Origin: Panopea generosa
Taxonomy: Eukaryota; Mollusca; Bivalvia; Adapedonta; Hiatellidae
DNA: 64,000 nt
Assembly: GCA_029582155.1 (NCBI GenBank)
Contig: CM055912.1
Location: 2,986,191-3,050,190 of the forward strand
Reading direction: 5' to 3'
The notes under the pieces are model-generated. The model saw only the letters and a program-made list of their open reading frames with translations. It was not told the origin of the DNA and searched no databases. Shown one piece after another: positions 38,781 to 51,526 of this stretch (the first letter of the stretch is position 1; each line of letters begins with the position of its first letter). The position numbers and the translations under genes were made by a program.

Positions 38781-39249
38781 TGTAGGTAAATGTTGTATTA
38801 AGTCATCGAAAAACAATGTGTAATGTCAGAGATAGTTCCAATGTCACTGCTCGGGATTTTTTTCTCTGTTTCTTAACGAGATAGAAGTTTCACATCTTTT
38901 ATAAATGCAGATACTCAAGAAATTTGTTTAACATCGCGGCCTCTTTCAAAAATGATTATTTCGGGGTTGGGGAGACATTTCAACTATTTTAACCACATTT
39001 GACACAATGTCAATATATTTGTAACCAGGGATATAAAGCGCATCATCTTTTTGTCTTATAAATATAATCAACGTCCAATGAATTTTAATGCCGTTTAATC
39101 ATATTCGTGCAAGAATGCATGTTTATATATCATTATATAAACTGAATGTGTTGAAAATGGCATTAGAACCCATTAAAAAAGTGTATATTTTCTGGAAATG
39201 CAATCATTTTAAATATTGATAAATATCTGAACAAACAAAATTATTTTGT

Positions 39250-39425
39250 GAAACATAGCACAGGTGTTTGTCTATCAAGCCATGGGTTGCAAGTTTGGTC
39301 TGCTGTTTAGCAATATTGCCTCTTAAAATCAACACCCAATACTGGATCTACCCAGGATATGAATTCACAAAAGCAGTATGACTATTTGATAATCATAGCT
39401 GAAGCTGCACTTAAAAATTTGAATA
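39250..39425 (+). mobile_element. SINE-type fragment
   Basis: The body aacacccaatactggatctacccaggatatgaa matches 58655-58690 and 59580-59615 (actcaaatactggttctaccaaggatcc). The head around 39255-39300 is tRNA-like only faintly. Confidence 0.4.
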
Positions 39426-40655
39426 ATATAGAAATGTTTACTTGCTTTAATTGTATTCATCCTGTGCCGCACTATAATGAATAAGGCCTTAGACCTTCTA
39501 AAGGACGCCTAATAAATGTCATGCATGGTTAATCATTCTCATGAATAGTAATAATAGAGATGCAGGGGTGTAAAGGGGTCATTTAAGGGTACATTATACA
39601 GGAATACGTGTGGAAAATAGAAAATATTGTAACCATGTAATACTTTTTACAATATTCTTATGAATAATAAGGAAACATATAACAGCCTACGTTTGCATAA
39701 ATATGCTCAGTAATCGCATTTTATCATATCCAGGAGTCCGACGTTGTTTTGTTAATGAAGGAATACACGTAACTATAATCTTTGCATCGGATAATGATGT
39801 AATTTGTTAATTTCATGTCACATCCATTTTTACTTTCATCGTTATGCAAATTAAAAGTTATAATTTAAAACATAAAAGTAATTAATTGCATCTTTTGCTT
39901 CCTATCCCAAAAGACATAAAGATAAACACTATTTTATAAATCAGTGCACAAGCAATGCACGTGGAAATTAGACAACCACGTGTTAAACCTAACCAATTAG
40001 GGTGCTAAAAGATGTAGTCATGTGAGCATAATTTAAGCACATGATCAAATTAACGACTGTTGCATAATGGATAAGAAACTTTATTCGAACGAAGAAGATA
40101 ACTTTAAGTCGAATGTGACACTACGTCATGAATATGCCAAACCACTTTAAAATTAATCAATGTTCGAAAACAAATTCATAGCAATTTGAATCGGACTAGT
40201 TTATCAACAAGATATCCTAAAAACTAAAATGTATAAGAATTAAAACAATATTATTTCTGTTACAATTTAAGTATTTATATGATTCTATCAGAAATAGACT
40301 TAAAAGAAATTTACGGTATTTTTAATATAATAATAGTCGGTATGGTATATGAGAATATACTGGCAGTTGGTAAGTTGTGACGAACTATATTTGGTACAGG
40401 GTGAAATGCCACATGCACATATTAGTGTTGTTATAGTGTGAAACATCAAATTATGTTAATTACAGTTAAAGTATATTGGTAAAAAGAGTTGATTAATATT
40501 TATTGTGATTATTTAACATGAGTATACAAAGATTCATAATATTTTTATAATGTTGTCAAATACCAAACCTATCAGTACATATAAATATAATATCATGTTT
40601 CTGTTTACTTGTCTGCGTGCGCAATCTAAGCTGAAATTAAACGTGGACATCGTTT
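39426..40655. other. Intronic DNA, nothing recognised
   Basis: AT-rich, without convincing exons or repeats. A weak acceptor/donor pair at 39734-39768 was considered and dropped. Confidence 0.45.
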
Positions 40656-40663
40656 GTTCATAG

Positions 40664-40806
40664 TATTGATCGGGAAAAATGAGTTCGATGCCGTGACGAA
40701 GACGCAACTGAAATGTGTTCGATATACCCCGAAGATGGCATTACCTACACCGGAAGAGGTCATATCAGGCCACAAAGTCAGATGTAACATATACCATCAC
40801 CGTTGA
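40664..40806 (+). pseudogene. E16-prime: diverged copy of E16
   Basis: Acceptor-like cgtttgttcatag matches that of E16. Entering in phase 1 the frame is open for 47 codons to TGA 40804-40806 and contains RYTPKMALPTPEEVISGHKV, aligning with GHTPEMASLTQEEATSRLGQ of E16. It may be a dying copy or an alternative end. The downstream 40858-41020 is paralogous to 50890-51026. Confidence 0.45.
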
Positions 40807-41243
40807 CCAGGATTCCTCACTGATTAGATCAGTCTTATTTTAAATTAGTATATATTTAAACGTAAATAAGGCAAATAATAAACATAAGAAGCAGTATTTA
40901 TACAGTTCACAGAGTCATCAGCTTGTAATCGGGATTTATTATTTTTGTAGCAGGAAAATTTCTACACATTATCAAAATACGGCGATTAATATTAACTTAT
41001 TTGCCAAAGATATTGCGCTTATTACGTTTCAGAGTGCTAACATTTACCTGCATCCAATGAAATGCGGACGTTATCGGAGTATAAAAAAAGCGCAAACTAA
41101 GTGCAAATGGAGTACACTTTGAGATATGGTCTATACTGGCTGACTAAAATCATAATGTAAAAAGTTAAGATATGTAATATATTTTATTATATTCGTTTAA
41201 TATCTACATTTACTACAAAATCGGAACTGTTTATTGTTTCAAG

Positions 41244-41333
41244 GAGCTGCACTTGATGACGACCCAGATGCTTCTGAATCTGATTCGGATCACGGACGTG
41301 ATTGGAAATGGCATCCTAAGAACAAAATTACGG
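41244..41333 (+). CDS. E13: acidic phase-1 cassette
   Basis: Acceptor ttattgtttcaag, consensus donor G|gtgagt. 30 codons: GAALDDDPDASESDSDHGRD then WKWHPKNKIT. A strongly acidic stretch is followed by a Trp/Lys-rich end. One of the most convincing exons in the series. Confidence 0.7.
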
Positions 41334-42441
41334 GTGAGTAAGCGTGCGTTTGTAATGGTATTTCTTGTTGTACTTTGTCAATGTAATACATTTAGTTTTA
41401 GTGCTGAGGTGCGTGACAGGATGAAGCTAATGCATTTCGCTCATGAACAAACTTAATACAAATCTTTTATCAACTTTTCTAAATAAACATATATGATTGA
41501 ATGAATACATGTTGTAATCCTCTCACACGTGAATCTCTTATTTATTCCCATTGCTCCTTAGGCAATGACTCTATTGGAACTTTGACGATTCTTGTTCCAG
41601 TTTGCATTCTATGATTCTGTTTTACGTAATTAGGAAACTGAACTTAAAAGAAGCATCATATCAACAACGGATAACAAATGTTTAATCTTTGAAAAATGAA
41701 CTGAAAGTTGTTTTTCACAAATAATCATTTGGTTTAATAAAACAATATCAGTTATACCCCATCCGCGTTTTTTTAAGACTTTTTAACAAAAAATCATCAA
41801 AAAATATTAAAATAAGACATTTCTATATTTTAGTTTCCTTTGTGAACACTTTCAAAATATATTGAGAAAATCATAGGCTGCCAAGCATTTGAATACCTTT
41901 TGTCAAATTACCTTAAAGTGTGCATATTTTGATGTCATTAGAAAAAGTGTTTATATATGATAACAGCAGAATATATTTAAAATTATATTTTAGTTTAAAA
42001 TTAATCTAGATTTTCTATTATAGAAGACAAACTGAATTAATTCCACAATATCAGAAATCTTCCGACACATCATCCTTAAGCACTCTCGTCTGACAATTAA
42101 AATGGCCTTGAGTCAAATAAATACTCAAACACAATGAGCGTTTCGTGATATGAATTGTTTCAACAAGTCTAAACTACGACTTTTTGTTTTGAACCGTTCG
42201 CGCAACAAAAACGCGCATGTGCTATGAGTTACCGGTTGATATTACCAGACAATGTTAAATTAGTGACTGGTCAGATAATATATGATTGTAGATCTATATT
42301 TCTTTACTCAAATATGACTATTAATAAATGAAAACATATTTTTCCATATTTAATACAAATCATACACGTTTTTCAAATATGATTTTCAAACATGAGTATG
42401 ATTTTTACTTTTAAGAATATTCAAATTCCATTTTTTAAAAG

Positions 42442-42615
42442 GAAAAAAGGCGGCTGAATATTGGAATAAGCAGAACGACGAAAATAATAATACTGATGAT
42501 AGCCAGTACGAAAATAATAATACTGATGATAGCCAGTACGAAAATAATAATACTGATGACAGCCAGAACGAACAGGAAGCTGCAAAGCGAGAAAAGGAGC
42601 GGGCTCCGATGTCAG
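42442..42615 (+). CDS. E14: cassette with internal 30-bp coding repeat
   Basis: Acceptor ccattttttaaaag, donor G|gtaaca, 58 codons. After GKKAAEYWNKQND come three tandem copies of a ten-residue unit ENNNTDDSQ(Y/N) (about 42479-42568), then EQEAAKREKERAPMS. The repeat length is a multiple of three, so copy-number change preserves the frame. Low-complexity and probably disordered. Confidence 0.7.
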
Positions 42616-42939
42616 GTAACATCTACAACTTCAACCATTGAATGTCGATTAAAACGTGTTGATAGATCACACGCTACTCATTCTTTTCAAATTAACAATA
42701 GCGTGTATGTCCCTATAATCGCGTGTTAGGTAACTGAGTCATTTAGGAGTTAGGATAAATAACCCTTGCTACTTGGTCTAAACTGTTCGTCAGATGTAAT
42801 GTCTATACAGTACATAGTAACGATGGCTATTAACTTATACCTATCGATCTAAATATAAATAAGAATCCTCTATCGAACAAGACACACCACCTTACAAAGT
42901 TCAGAGTCTTTACGCCAAACAGTTTCTGAGCTATCAATC

Positions 42940-43190
42940 GGAAAACGATTGTCTTAAGAAACATTGACCTTTGAAATATCAAGCTGAAAATGGCCAGAGG
43001 TCATCTACTTAGCTATTAATGAACCATCCTACATTGTTTAAGGTTCCTGGATCAAACCATTCCCAAGATGTCATTTGGAAATCGATTTTCTATAGCAAGG
43101 CACTATGACTTTTACATAAGATCTACCAACTCCAATAAAGAAAAATATTTATCAAGTAATCAAGATAAACTGCCTTGCAATGTTTGAAGT
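42940..43190. repeat. Dispersed degenerate repeat
   Basis: ggaaatcgattttctatagcaag and agatctaccaactcc match 38395-38780. Confidence 0.4.
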
Positions 43191-43756
43191 TTTAGATTTT
43201 ATAATTATAAAGGTAAAGTTGCGTTTGTCTATGGAGTTGAAACATATTTTTGCATATGTCATGCTGGATTAATTTGAAACTGCTATTAACATCTGTTATC
43301 TTTTTATGATAAAACCTGAAAATTAAACTAGTGTAACAAGAAAAAATACCTGCACAGCAATATATTGACGCGAGTTGACATGATTGTTCTCAGCTCTAAT
43401 TTCGAATTCCAATTCATTGAATAGGTAGTGGCTAAAATACGGCGCGGTACAGTTAGCTAAAGTAACTCTGTGTTATTGTATATAACGCAATGGGATCAGG
43501 GAATAACGAATGTATGTACAAATTCAAAATTTGTATAGATATATACATTACAATACTTCAAGGTGTCGCTATTCGTATATATAATATACAAACTGAATAT
43601 CGTCCGCGCTATGACATGGAATCATCGAGTATGAACCTCGGAAAGTAGTCAGCATGTACATTTTATGTATTTAATTCTATACCATGAGCACAATATGCTG
43701 TATATTTTAATGGAGTTACTTGGATACAACGTGAATTGTTTGTATATATAATTCAG

Positions 43757-43903
43757 GTGGCGCTGCTTCTAATAGAGATTCTGATGATTCTGGTATTGGT
43801 CTGGACTATGAAAGTGGTGAGGAGTTCAATGCAAGAATTACTGATCGGGAAAAAGTGGATTGTAGAAAGGCGAGAAATACTGAATGCAGAAATGTGGATC
43901 CAA
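43757..43903 (+). CDS. E15: phase-1 cassette
   Basis: Acceptor tatataattcag, donor A|gtagga, 49 codons: GGAASNRDSDDSGIGLDYES, then GEEFNARITDREKVDCRKAR and NTECRNVDP. If unspliced the frame runs to TGA near 43971, so this could also end a transcript (AATAAA at 44389-44394). Confidence 0.6.
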
Positions 43904-44509
43904 GTAGGAATACCAAAATTATTGTGGTAGTATTTGAATATGAAATTGAAATGTTTAATAATTATGTTTGACAGAATGAAATTTGCGAAGATATGTTTGA
44001 TGACCTCTTTTATAATGCTAAATGAAATACACTGTATTGACACGTGGGGACATTGTTGTTCCCTCACATTAATACATTGATTGGTTCCTCTCCATCACTT
44101 GTTTCTGATAGTCGTGTACACTAATATAAACAATATAATTATTCTATGTAGAGAACAGTACATCAATATGAATTGTATTTAATCCTAAGATAGTTTGCAA
44201 TCATACCCCAAGTTCAGTTTTCGATATATCGCTTGTTGTGTTGTTTTCGCCCATCTTTTTTGTTAAAATTCTGTTACTTTTAAAAATCGTTTTAATTAAG
44301 AACTCTTTTAAGCTGTCTGATAAAACAAGTCAGATGCATCCAGGACTTCTCATGTTGTGGTACAGTATTTGTGTATCAGTTGTATAGAAATAAAACTTCA
44401 TAATTGCAATGAAAGAAAAAATATTACTCCGTATCATTCATTTACGCCGCGCGTGTATAGTTATAAATCGTTAATTCAGTCCTATTTCGTTTGCATTGTT
44501 CGTTAATAG

Positions 44510-44760
44510 GATTCGTCAAAGTGTCAATATTGCCAATGAGCAATAGGTCCGTTGCCGTTATAAAGTGGCTACTTCATAGTGTTGGACATACCCCAGAGAT
44601 GGCATCACTTACACAGGAAGAAGCCACATCAAGGTTAGGTCAGGATGCAGAGTCATATGTAACAGGTCCCATAACCGCTGACCAGACTCCTTTGGAGACG
44701 AGGCAGTTCAGTACTGAACAAGGTGCATTATTATACATATTAAATTACATAAGTGAATAA
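44510..44760 (+). CDS. E16: cassette or terminal exon
   Basis: Acceptor ttcgttaatag, phase 1 in. Reads GFVKVSILPMSNRSVAVIKW, LLHSVGHTPEMASLTQEEAT and onward. A donor G|gtgcat at 44722 would leave in phase 1. Without splicing the frame stops at TAA 44758-44760, and AATAAA motifs follow near 45121 and 45148. The weak donor makes a terminal role plausible. A diverged copy is at 40664-40806. Confidence 0.55.
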
Positions 44761-45578
44761 ATAATGCCAGGTATTTAATCAGAAAAGTATATTGACTTGA
44801 CGTCTTTGCTGCCTTGGTCTGTGTGAAAGACTTTGCAAAACATACATTTGACAATGTCCAGTTCTAGTTTTGTATAAATATTTACAATTGCATTTGCACT
44901 TGGAAGATCACCTCTTCCAAATTCCTGATAGTAGCAATATCTCATATGTGTGTGCATTCGATGAAAAACAACAACCGCTTATACTTTTGTTCTTTATTTC
45001 GATATACTGTATTTAAATACAAGCCACCCTCGGTGTTGCTATGGTAGCATCATGTGGTTCGGAAATCTGATACGTATGTGTATGTAGATATCGTCAGTAC
45101 AACTGTATGTGTACCTTGTGAATAAATGTCAGAATTGTGTTTAAATAAATGTCTGAATAATGGCCGAATGGGCCATAAGCATTAAAGATGTCCTAAGTTG
45201 TGTTTAATTGTCAATATGTAGAGAAGCTATTAGTGGGTAAAATATTAATACGTTTTGTGTGAAAACTTAGTGTTATACTGGTCCCAAGATGTAGTTGTGT
45301 ATTACTATTCATAATTTTTTATATCAGTTGAAATTTGCACTTTAACATTTTTGATTAAAATATACGATTTCTAAGAAGGAATTTCCTATTATGGGGTTGT
45401 GTATTAAAATTAGAAATTAGATTTAGTATGCAAATAACACATAACCTGAAGTCATGTGTGTGGTTGGTACTGTTCTGTCATGAATGACTGCGATGAGTTT
45501 GTTTTTAGATGTTGAATGGTGTCCTTTGAACTCAGATGTTTAATTTGGTATATTTATTTGGTATGTAATAATAGAGGA

Positions 45579-45604
45579 TGAGAGAGAGAGAAAGAGAAAG
45601 AGAG
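45579..45604. repeat. (GA)n-rich microsatellite
   Basis: Short purine tract gagagagagaaagagaaaga. Confidence 0.85.
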
Positions 45605-45782
45605 CTGTTGGTCGTTTTGTGTATATTGATCTATTGTTTAACGCTTTGTAATTAGGATATGACATTGGTACTTTTTGTTTGGAAGTTAGTTACGTTAATG
45701 ATGATTGAAGTCATACGTTTTATAACAAATTTTCTTCTAATAAATATATTTTCATTGCAATTTTGTAAATGCTTTGCGTCAG

Positions 45783-45878
45783 ATTCGGTCTTCGAAGAAA
45801 CGCCTGTCGAACAAGACGACGAACCTATCAGAAGGTATAAAAACAACCTCGATGCTCAATCAAGCACAAAACAAACAG
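45783..45878 (+). CDS. E17: phase-1 cassette
   Basis: Acceptor gctttgcgtcag, donor G|gtattt, 32 codons: DSVFEETPVEQDDEPIRRYK then NNLDAQSSTKQT. The C-terminal half and about 200 bp of the following intron align with E18, so the two are duplicates. Confidence 0.65.
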
Positions 45879-46079
45879 GTATTTGTGATTGATAAAATTT
45901 TGCTATGTCTTTATCTGGAGCTATTCTTTATGTATTGGTTTACTCGTCAGAAATTGGATACAATATGTATTTTAATAATTGTCAAACTACTCAATGACAT
46001 CATGTCATCACGAACTTGCAAATAAACTACGTTTTCTTTATCTATTGCTTATATTGTCGGTTTTCATATTAAATAACAC

Positions 46080-46330
46080 CTAGTCTTATTATCACTTGCA
46101 TATCACTGTAATCGGATAAATGTTTGATTTCCTTTGTTTGATAGATGTAACAGCACTATATATTAAGATTAATTCTTTATGTATTCATTTACTCGTCAAA
46201 TAGTGATTAGCGAAGTGATGTAAATGTATATTAACTTATTCATTTACATAATTTCATTGCTGACTTGCTGGTTAATTTTATGATTTCTATACTTATTACT
46301 TATATTTTCTGCTTCACTTGGTACTTCATA
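46080..46330. repeat. Decayed copy of the E17/E18 intron segment
   Basis: tttatgtattcatttactcgtcaaatag and cttattacttatattttctgc repeat the intron after E17 (about 45925-46060). No exon survives in front of it. Confidence 0.45.
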
Positions 46331-46569
46331 GAATCATAGAAACCCTAGCCCCATTTATAACTAATACTGTTATAAAATGTTCGTGCCAACACAGAGTAAT
46401 TAATAGCGTACACTTTAATAAATAATGTAAATATACTGACTGATATTTAAAGACGATTGCTATAGATTTATCATATTTTTCCTACGGATAGAATTTTATG
46501 AAACTTTCCAGTATTCAAGTTTAATGTATGTTCATGCAATATCAGAAATAAAAAACACATGTTACCTTA

Positions 46570-48310
46570 CATATTTTTTGGGTATTACATTCTCATATAC
46601 ATACCCGTCCTCGACATTTGGCGATCAAATTTAGATTTAACAAGCAATGTAAAACAATATTTTAAATTGTTTACATCTACTATTTGATTAAACTAATACA
46701 CAGATACATGCATATAATAATGATAATCATGTAAATGGTAATTATAAGCTTGAATTTAACTGTTTAGTGTTTTTAAAAGAAAACTTATTTCGGCAGAGTG
46801 TCAATCGTTTTTCAATTTTGCAAAAAAGTTATAGCGTTTTCATTTTAATATTTTGATATAGTGTATTGATACATTTTCAATAAAAACTCACAATATACTC
46901 TCTGATACCTATTCTGGTGACAATCAAAATGAAAAATACATGATATGTGTAATTATAGAAAAAAAAAAGCTCTTAAAGTATGCCATCGTTAAATAAACGG
47001 CAGTTGCAAAATTAACGCTTTTTATACTAAATAAGCATATTTGTATAAATATTAATATTTCTATAATATTTCATGTTTAGGTTAAATTGCTATAAACAAT
47101 TACTTTATACCAGTATGCGTATTTCATATTGTACATAATATAAGAGACCAATTTCAGCCTTATCCGTAATGAGCGTGCCATCCGAGATAGGGTCAGTTAT
47201 AGTATTAAAGTATGCAGTGACACTGGGTGATCTCGACAAAGTTGCTTCCTTTAGTGCGCTGAAAAACTATAGAAATCGTCCTTAAAAGATTATTCTAATA
47301 TTTTAAAATCCAACTGTTAGACCGGCCCCGAAAGGTTCTCCAATGTGCCTTATAACTAAGCGTAAATGAAACTATGCACTGCTACAATGATATCACAGAT
47401 TCATACACTAGCATATCATTTATATATTGTATATGCCTTACATGATCCATTAACTGTTGTTGTTCATACTTTCTGTCAGATCACGTGACCCGTGTAAAAA
47501 TTAAGTCTGTCAAAGGATTTAAACTTGCAAATGCTAACTGTGTATTTCATTTTAAGAATATTATGACACACATAGGTTTGATTTGTTCTGTTATTTGTAA
47601 ATTCTAGATAAAATACGTTTTGTTACAATATACATAAAAAACATAATCACGACTTTTGACCAAAAGTTATTGATGTATTTATTAATCAGCTTTGAAAAAG
47701 TAATATGTTTGGTGCAATCAAATGAATACAGGGAATATTTATTTAAATAGTAGTTTACATCATATCTTCGCTCACCTGTAGAATAAAATATTATTTCTTT
47801 ATTATAATCTCTACATTCTAATTCCATCTATAATATCATAGCACCTTGTATTATCAATACTAGTGTAAACTGTTTGTACAAGGACCAAGATCATTAATGG
47901 GGTCCAATAGATAAACTAAATAAGAAATTTACTGAATAGAAGTTGAAACATTATTCTAATAAGTTCATCATGCAAGTTAAAACACATTTTATTAATTAAT
48001 TTTAGTAAGTTTAGTGTCTGTCAAACTAAATAAACACTTCCAGCTATGTAAAGGTATATTGCAGATGCATATCCAACAGCTAAATAGAATTATGTTTAAT
48101 AAAAAAACGAAATATAAACATGTAGCAAAATAACCAAGGACTGACAACTCATTCAGTAACTGTTACTCAAAATAAAATTTACAATTAATATCAAATAAAA
48201 TTATGAATAAACAACTATAGTATATATACAAAACAACAAAATTTACTCAACAGGACAAAATACCGTTATAATAATGTTCTAAGATGTAATCATGTTAACA
48301 CTGTTCACTT
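46570..48310. other. Intronic DNA, nothing recognised
   Basis: AT-rich, with no convincing exon, RNA gene or repeat family. Confidence 0.5.
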
Positions 48311-48319
48311 TAAACATCC

Positions 48320-50490
48320 TTTGTCTTATTGATGTCGCGATGCACACTGCTTATTATTAATATGTTACTGAAGTCACGATACAAACTGCTATTCACTAAT
48401 ATATCAATGATGTCGCGATACACATAACTACTAAGTACTATGTATCACTAATGTCGCAATACACATTACTACTAAGTATTATGTATAACTGATGTCAAGA
48501 TACACACTGCTACTAAGAACTATGTATCACTGACGTTGCGATACACACTACTACTAAGTATTATGTATCATTGATGTCGCGATACACACTGCTACTAAGT
48601 ACTATGTATCACTGATGTCGCGATACACACTACTACTAAGTACTTTGTATCACTGTTGTCGCGATACACAATGCTACTAAGTATTATATATCACTGATGT
48701 TGCGATTCACTCTACTACTAAGTATTATGTTTCACTGATATCGCAATACACACTGCTACTAAGTACTATATATCACTGATGTCGCAATGCACACTGCTAC
48801 TAAGTACTATGTATCACTTATGTCGCGATGCACACAGCTACTAAGTACTTTATATCACTGATGTCGCGATACACACTACTACTAAGTATTATGTATCACT
48901 GATGTCGCGATACATACTGCTACTAAGTATTATATATCACTGATGTCGCGATACACACTACTACTAAGTATTATGTATCACTAATGTCGCGATGCACACT
49001 GCTACTAAGTATAATGTATAACTGATATCACGATACACACTACCACTAAGTATTATGTATCACTAATGTCGCGATGCATACTGCTACTAAGTATAATGTG
49101 TCACTGATGTCACGATGCACACTGCTACTTAGTACTATGTATCACTGATGTCGCGATACACACTACTATTTAGCATTATGTATCACTAAGGTCGCGATAC
49201 ATACTGCTACTAAGTATTATATATCACTGATGTCGCGATACAAACTACTACTAAATATTATGTATCACTAATGTCGCGATGCACACTGCTACTAAGTATA
49301 ATGAATAACTGATATCGCGATGCACACAGCTACTAGTATTATATATCACCGATGTGGCGATACACACTGCTACTAAGTATTATATATCACTGATGTCGCG
49401 ATGCACACTGCTACTTAGTATTATGTATCACTGATGTCGCGATACACACTGCTACTAAGTACTATATATCACTGATGTCGCGATACACACTACTACTAAG
49501 TATTATGTATCACTGATGTTGCGAAACTTACTGCTACTAAGTATTACATATCACTGATGTCGCCAATACACACTACTACTAAGTATTATCTATCACTAAT
49601 GTCGCGATGCACACTGCTACTAAGTATATTGTATAACTGATATCGCGATGCACACAGCTACTAAGTACTATATATCACTGATGTCACGATACACACTGCT
49701 ACTAAGTATAATGTATAACTGATATCGCGATGCACACAGCTACTAAGTACTATATATCACTGATGTCACGATACACACTGCTACTAAGTATTATGTATCA
49801 CTGATGTCGCGATGCACACTGCTACTTAGTACTATGTATCACTGATGTCGCGATACATACTGCTACTAAGTACTATATATCACTGATGTCGCGATACACA
49901 CTGCTACTAAATAGTATGTATCACTTATGTCACGATGCACACTGCTACTTAGTACTTTGTATCACTGATGTCGCGATACACACTGCTACTAAGTATTATG
50001 TATCATTGATGTCGCGATACACACTGCTACTAAGTATTATGTAATCATTGATGTTGCGATACACACTGCTACTAAGTACTTTGTATCACTGATGTCGCGA
50101 TGCACACAACTACTAAGTACTTTGTATCACTGTTGTCGCGATACACAATGCTACTAAGTATTATGTATCACTGATGTTGCGATGCACATTGCTAACTTAG
50201 TACTTTGTATCACTGATGTCGCGATACAACACTGCTACTAAGTACTATGTATCACTGATGGTTGCGATACACACTGCTACTAAGTACTATGTATAACTTA
50301 TGTCGCGATACACACTGCTACTAAGTACTATGTATCACTGAGTGTCGCGATACACACTACTACAAAGTATTATGTATCACTGATGTAGCGATGCACACTG
50401 CTACTAAGTACTATGTATCACTGATGTCGCGATGCATACTGCTACTAAGTATTATATATCACCGATGTTCTGATACATTCTGCTACTACG
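48320..50490. repeat. 41-bp minisatellite, about 50 copies
   Basis: Head-to-tail copies of a 41-bp unit: tgatgtcgcgatacacac, then tgctactaagtattatgtatcac. Most copies carry the palindrome TCGCGA. Units vary mainly at tgct/tact, cacac/catac and tatt/tact. It lies in the intron between E17 and E18, ending about 70 bp before E18. Confidence 0.97.
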
Positions 50491-50556
50491 TTGATTAGTT
50501 AATAGACTAAGTATACAATAGTATAAATAAATAAATAAATACGTGCATTTTGTCAG

Positions 50557-50664
50557 ATTTATCCGTTGAAAAAGTTACTGCCTTTATCAAACATAAAGGG
50601 GAAGACGAACTTAATGAAAGTAATGGAAACATACTCGAAACTCAGTCAAGTAAAGAACGAACAG
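50557..50664 (+). CDS. E18: phase-1 cassette, paralogue of E17
   Basis: Acceptor gcattttgtcag, donor G|gtaatg, 36 codons: DLSVEKVTAFIKHKGEDELN then ESNGNILETQSSKERT. The ending ETQSSKERT parallels AQSSTKQT of E17. Confidence 0.65.
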
Positions 50665-51026
50665 GTAATGATAATGGGAATACATATTTCTTTTGTTTCA
50701 TAATTTTTTCAACATTATCGATTTAAAATATTTGTTTATGTATTTCTTTTATAAGTCAGATTTTGGATATGCACTATATTTTTAACAATGATCAAATAGT
50801 ATTCCATTCACATAATATCATCTCTGATTTAAACAAAAAATATATTTTCTTAACGTATTGCTTATATTATCTGATGTTTTTTTTATTTTAAACATAACTT
50901 ATGCATAAATAATAAACGCAAGAAGCAGTTATTATACAATTCACTTTGCCACCAGGTTTTAATCGGATTATTGATTTTTAGCAGGTACATATATTTCAGG
51001 TATAGACATTACCGAGATATTGCATC

Positions 51027-51526
51027 NNNNNNNNNNNNNNNNNNNNNNNNNNNNNNNNNNNNNNNNNNNNNNNNNNNNNNNNNNNNNNNNNNNNNNNNNN
51101 NNNNNNNNNNNNNNNNNNNNNNNNNNNNNNNNNNNNNNNNNNNNNNNNNNNNNNNNNNNNNNNNNNNNNNNNNNNNNNNNNNNNNNNNNNNNNNNNNNNN
51201 NNNNNNNNNNNNNNNNNNNNNNNNNNNNNNNNNNNNNNNNNNNNNNNNNNNNNNNNNNNNNNNNNNNNNNNNNNNNNNNNNNNNNNNNNNNNNNNNNNNN
51301 NNNNNNNNNNNNNNNNNNNNNNNNNNNNNNNNNNNNNNNNNNNNNNNNNNNNNNNNNNNNNNNNNNNNNNNNNNNNNNNNNNNNNNNNNNNNNNNNNNNN
51401 NNNNNNNNNNNNNNNNNNNNNNNNNNNNNNNNNNNNNNNNNNNNNNNNNNNNNNNNNNNNNNNNNNNNNNNNNNNNNNNNNNNNNNNNNNNNNNNNNNNN
51501 NNNNNNNNNNNNNNNNNNNNNNNNNN
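51027..51526. other. Assembly gap (500 N)
   Basis: A round-number run of N, so its true length is probably unknown. The left flank (50890-51026) is paralogous to 40858-41020, which lies about 220 bp upstream of E13. The gap may therefore hide an E13 paralogue and possibly the start of the zinc-finger gene. Confidence 0.95.

Larger units (their letters stand above)
17444..50664 (+). other. Multi-exon gene of unknown function with symmetric phase-1 cassettes (gene-level span)
   Basis: Span of the exon series E1-E18 described in the following entries. E1-E8 read in one continuous frame through seven introns: phases 1, 2, 0, 0, 0, 1, 1 between E1 and E8, and E8 ends in phase 1. This is hard to get by chance. 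Almost all exons from E7 to E18 begin and end in phase 1, so any subset can be joined. The protein begins with an acidic, polar leader, then a helical region rich in Leu/Glu/Lys, then cassettes rich in Asp, Ser, Asn and Lys. There is no signal peptide at the N-terminus. Possible C-termini are a membrane-anchor exon (25757-25950), read-through ends after E15 or E16, or joining to the zinc-finger exons beyond 53389. I do not recognise the family. Exon membership is inferred and needs transcripts. Confidence 0.6.

Noticed and set aside
39734..39768. 35-bp exon candidate
   Set aside because: Poor polypyrimidine tract, very short and leaves in a phase no neighbour accepts.
44491..44509. ATG at 44491 as a gene start for the E16 frame
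   Set aside because: It lies inside the polypyrimidine/acceptor region, and the frame fits phase-1 entry at 44510.
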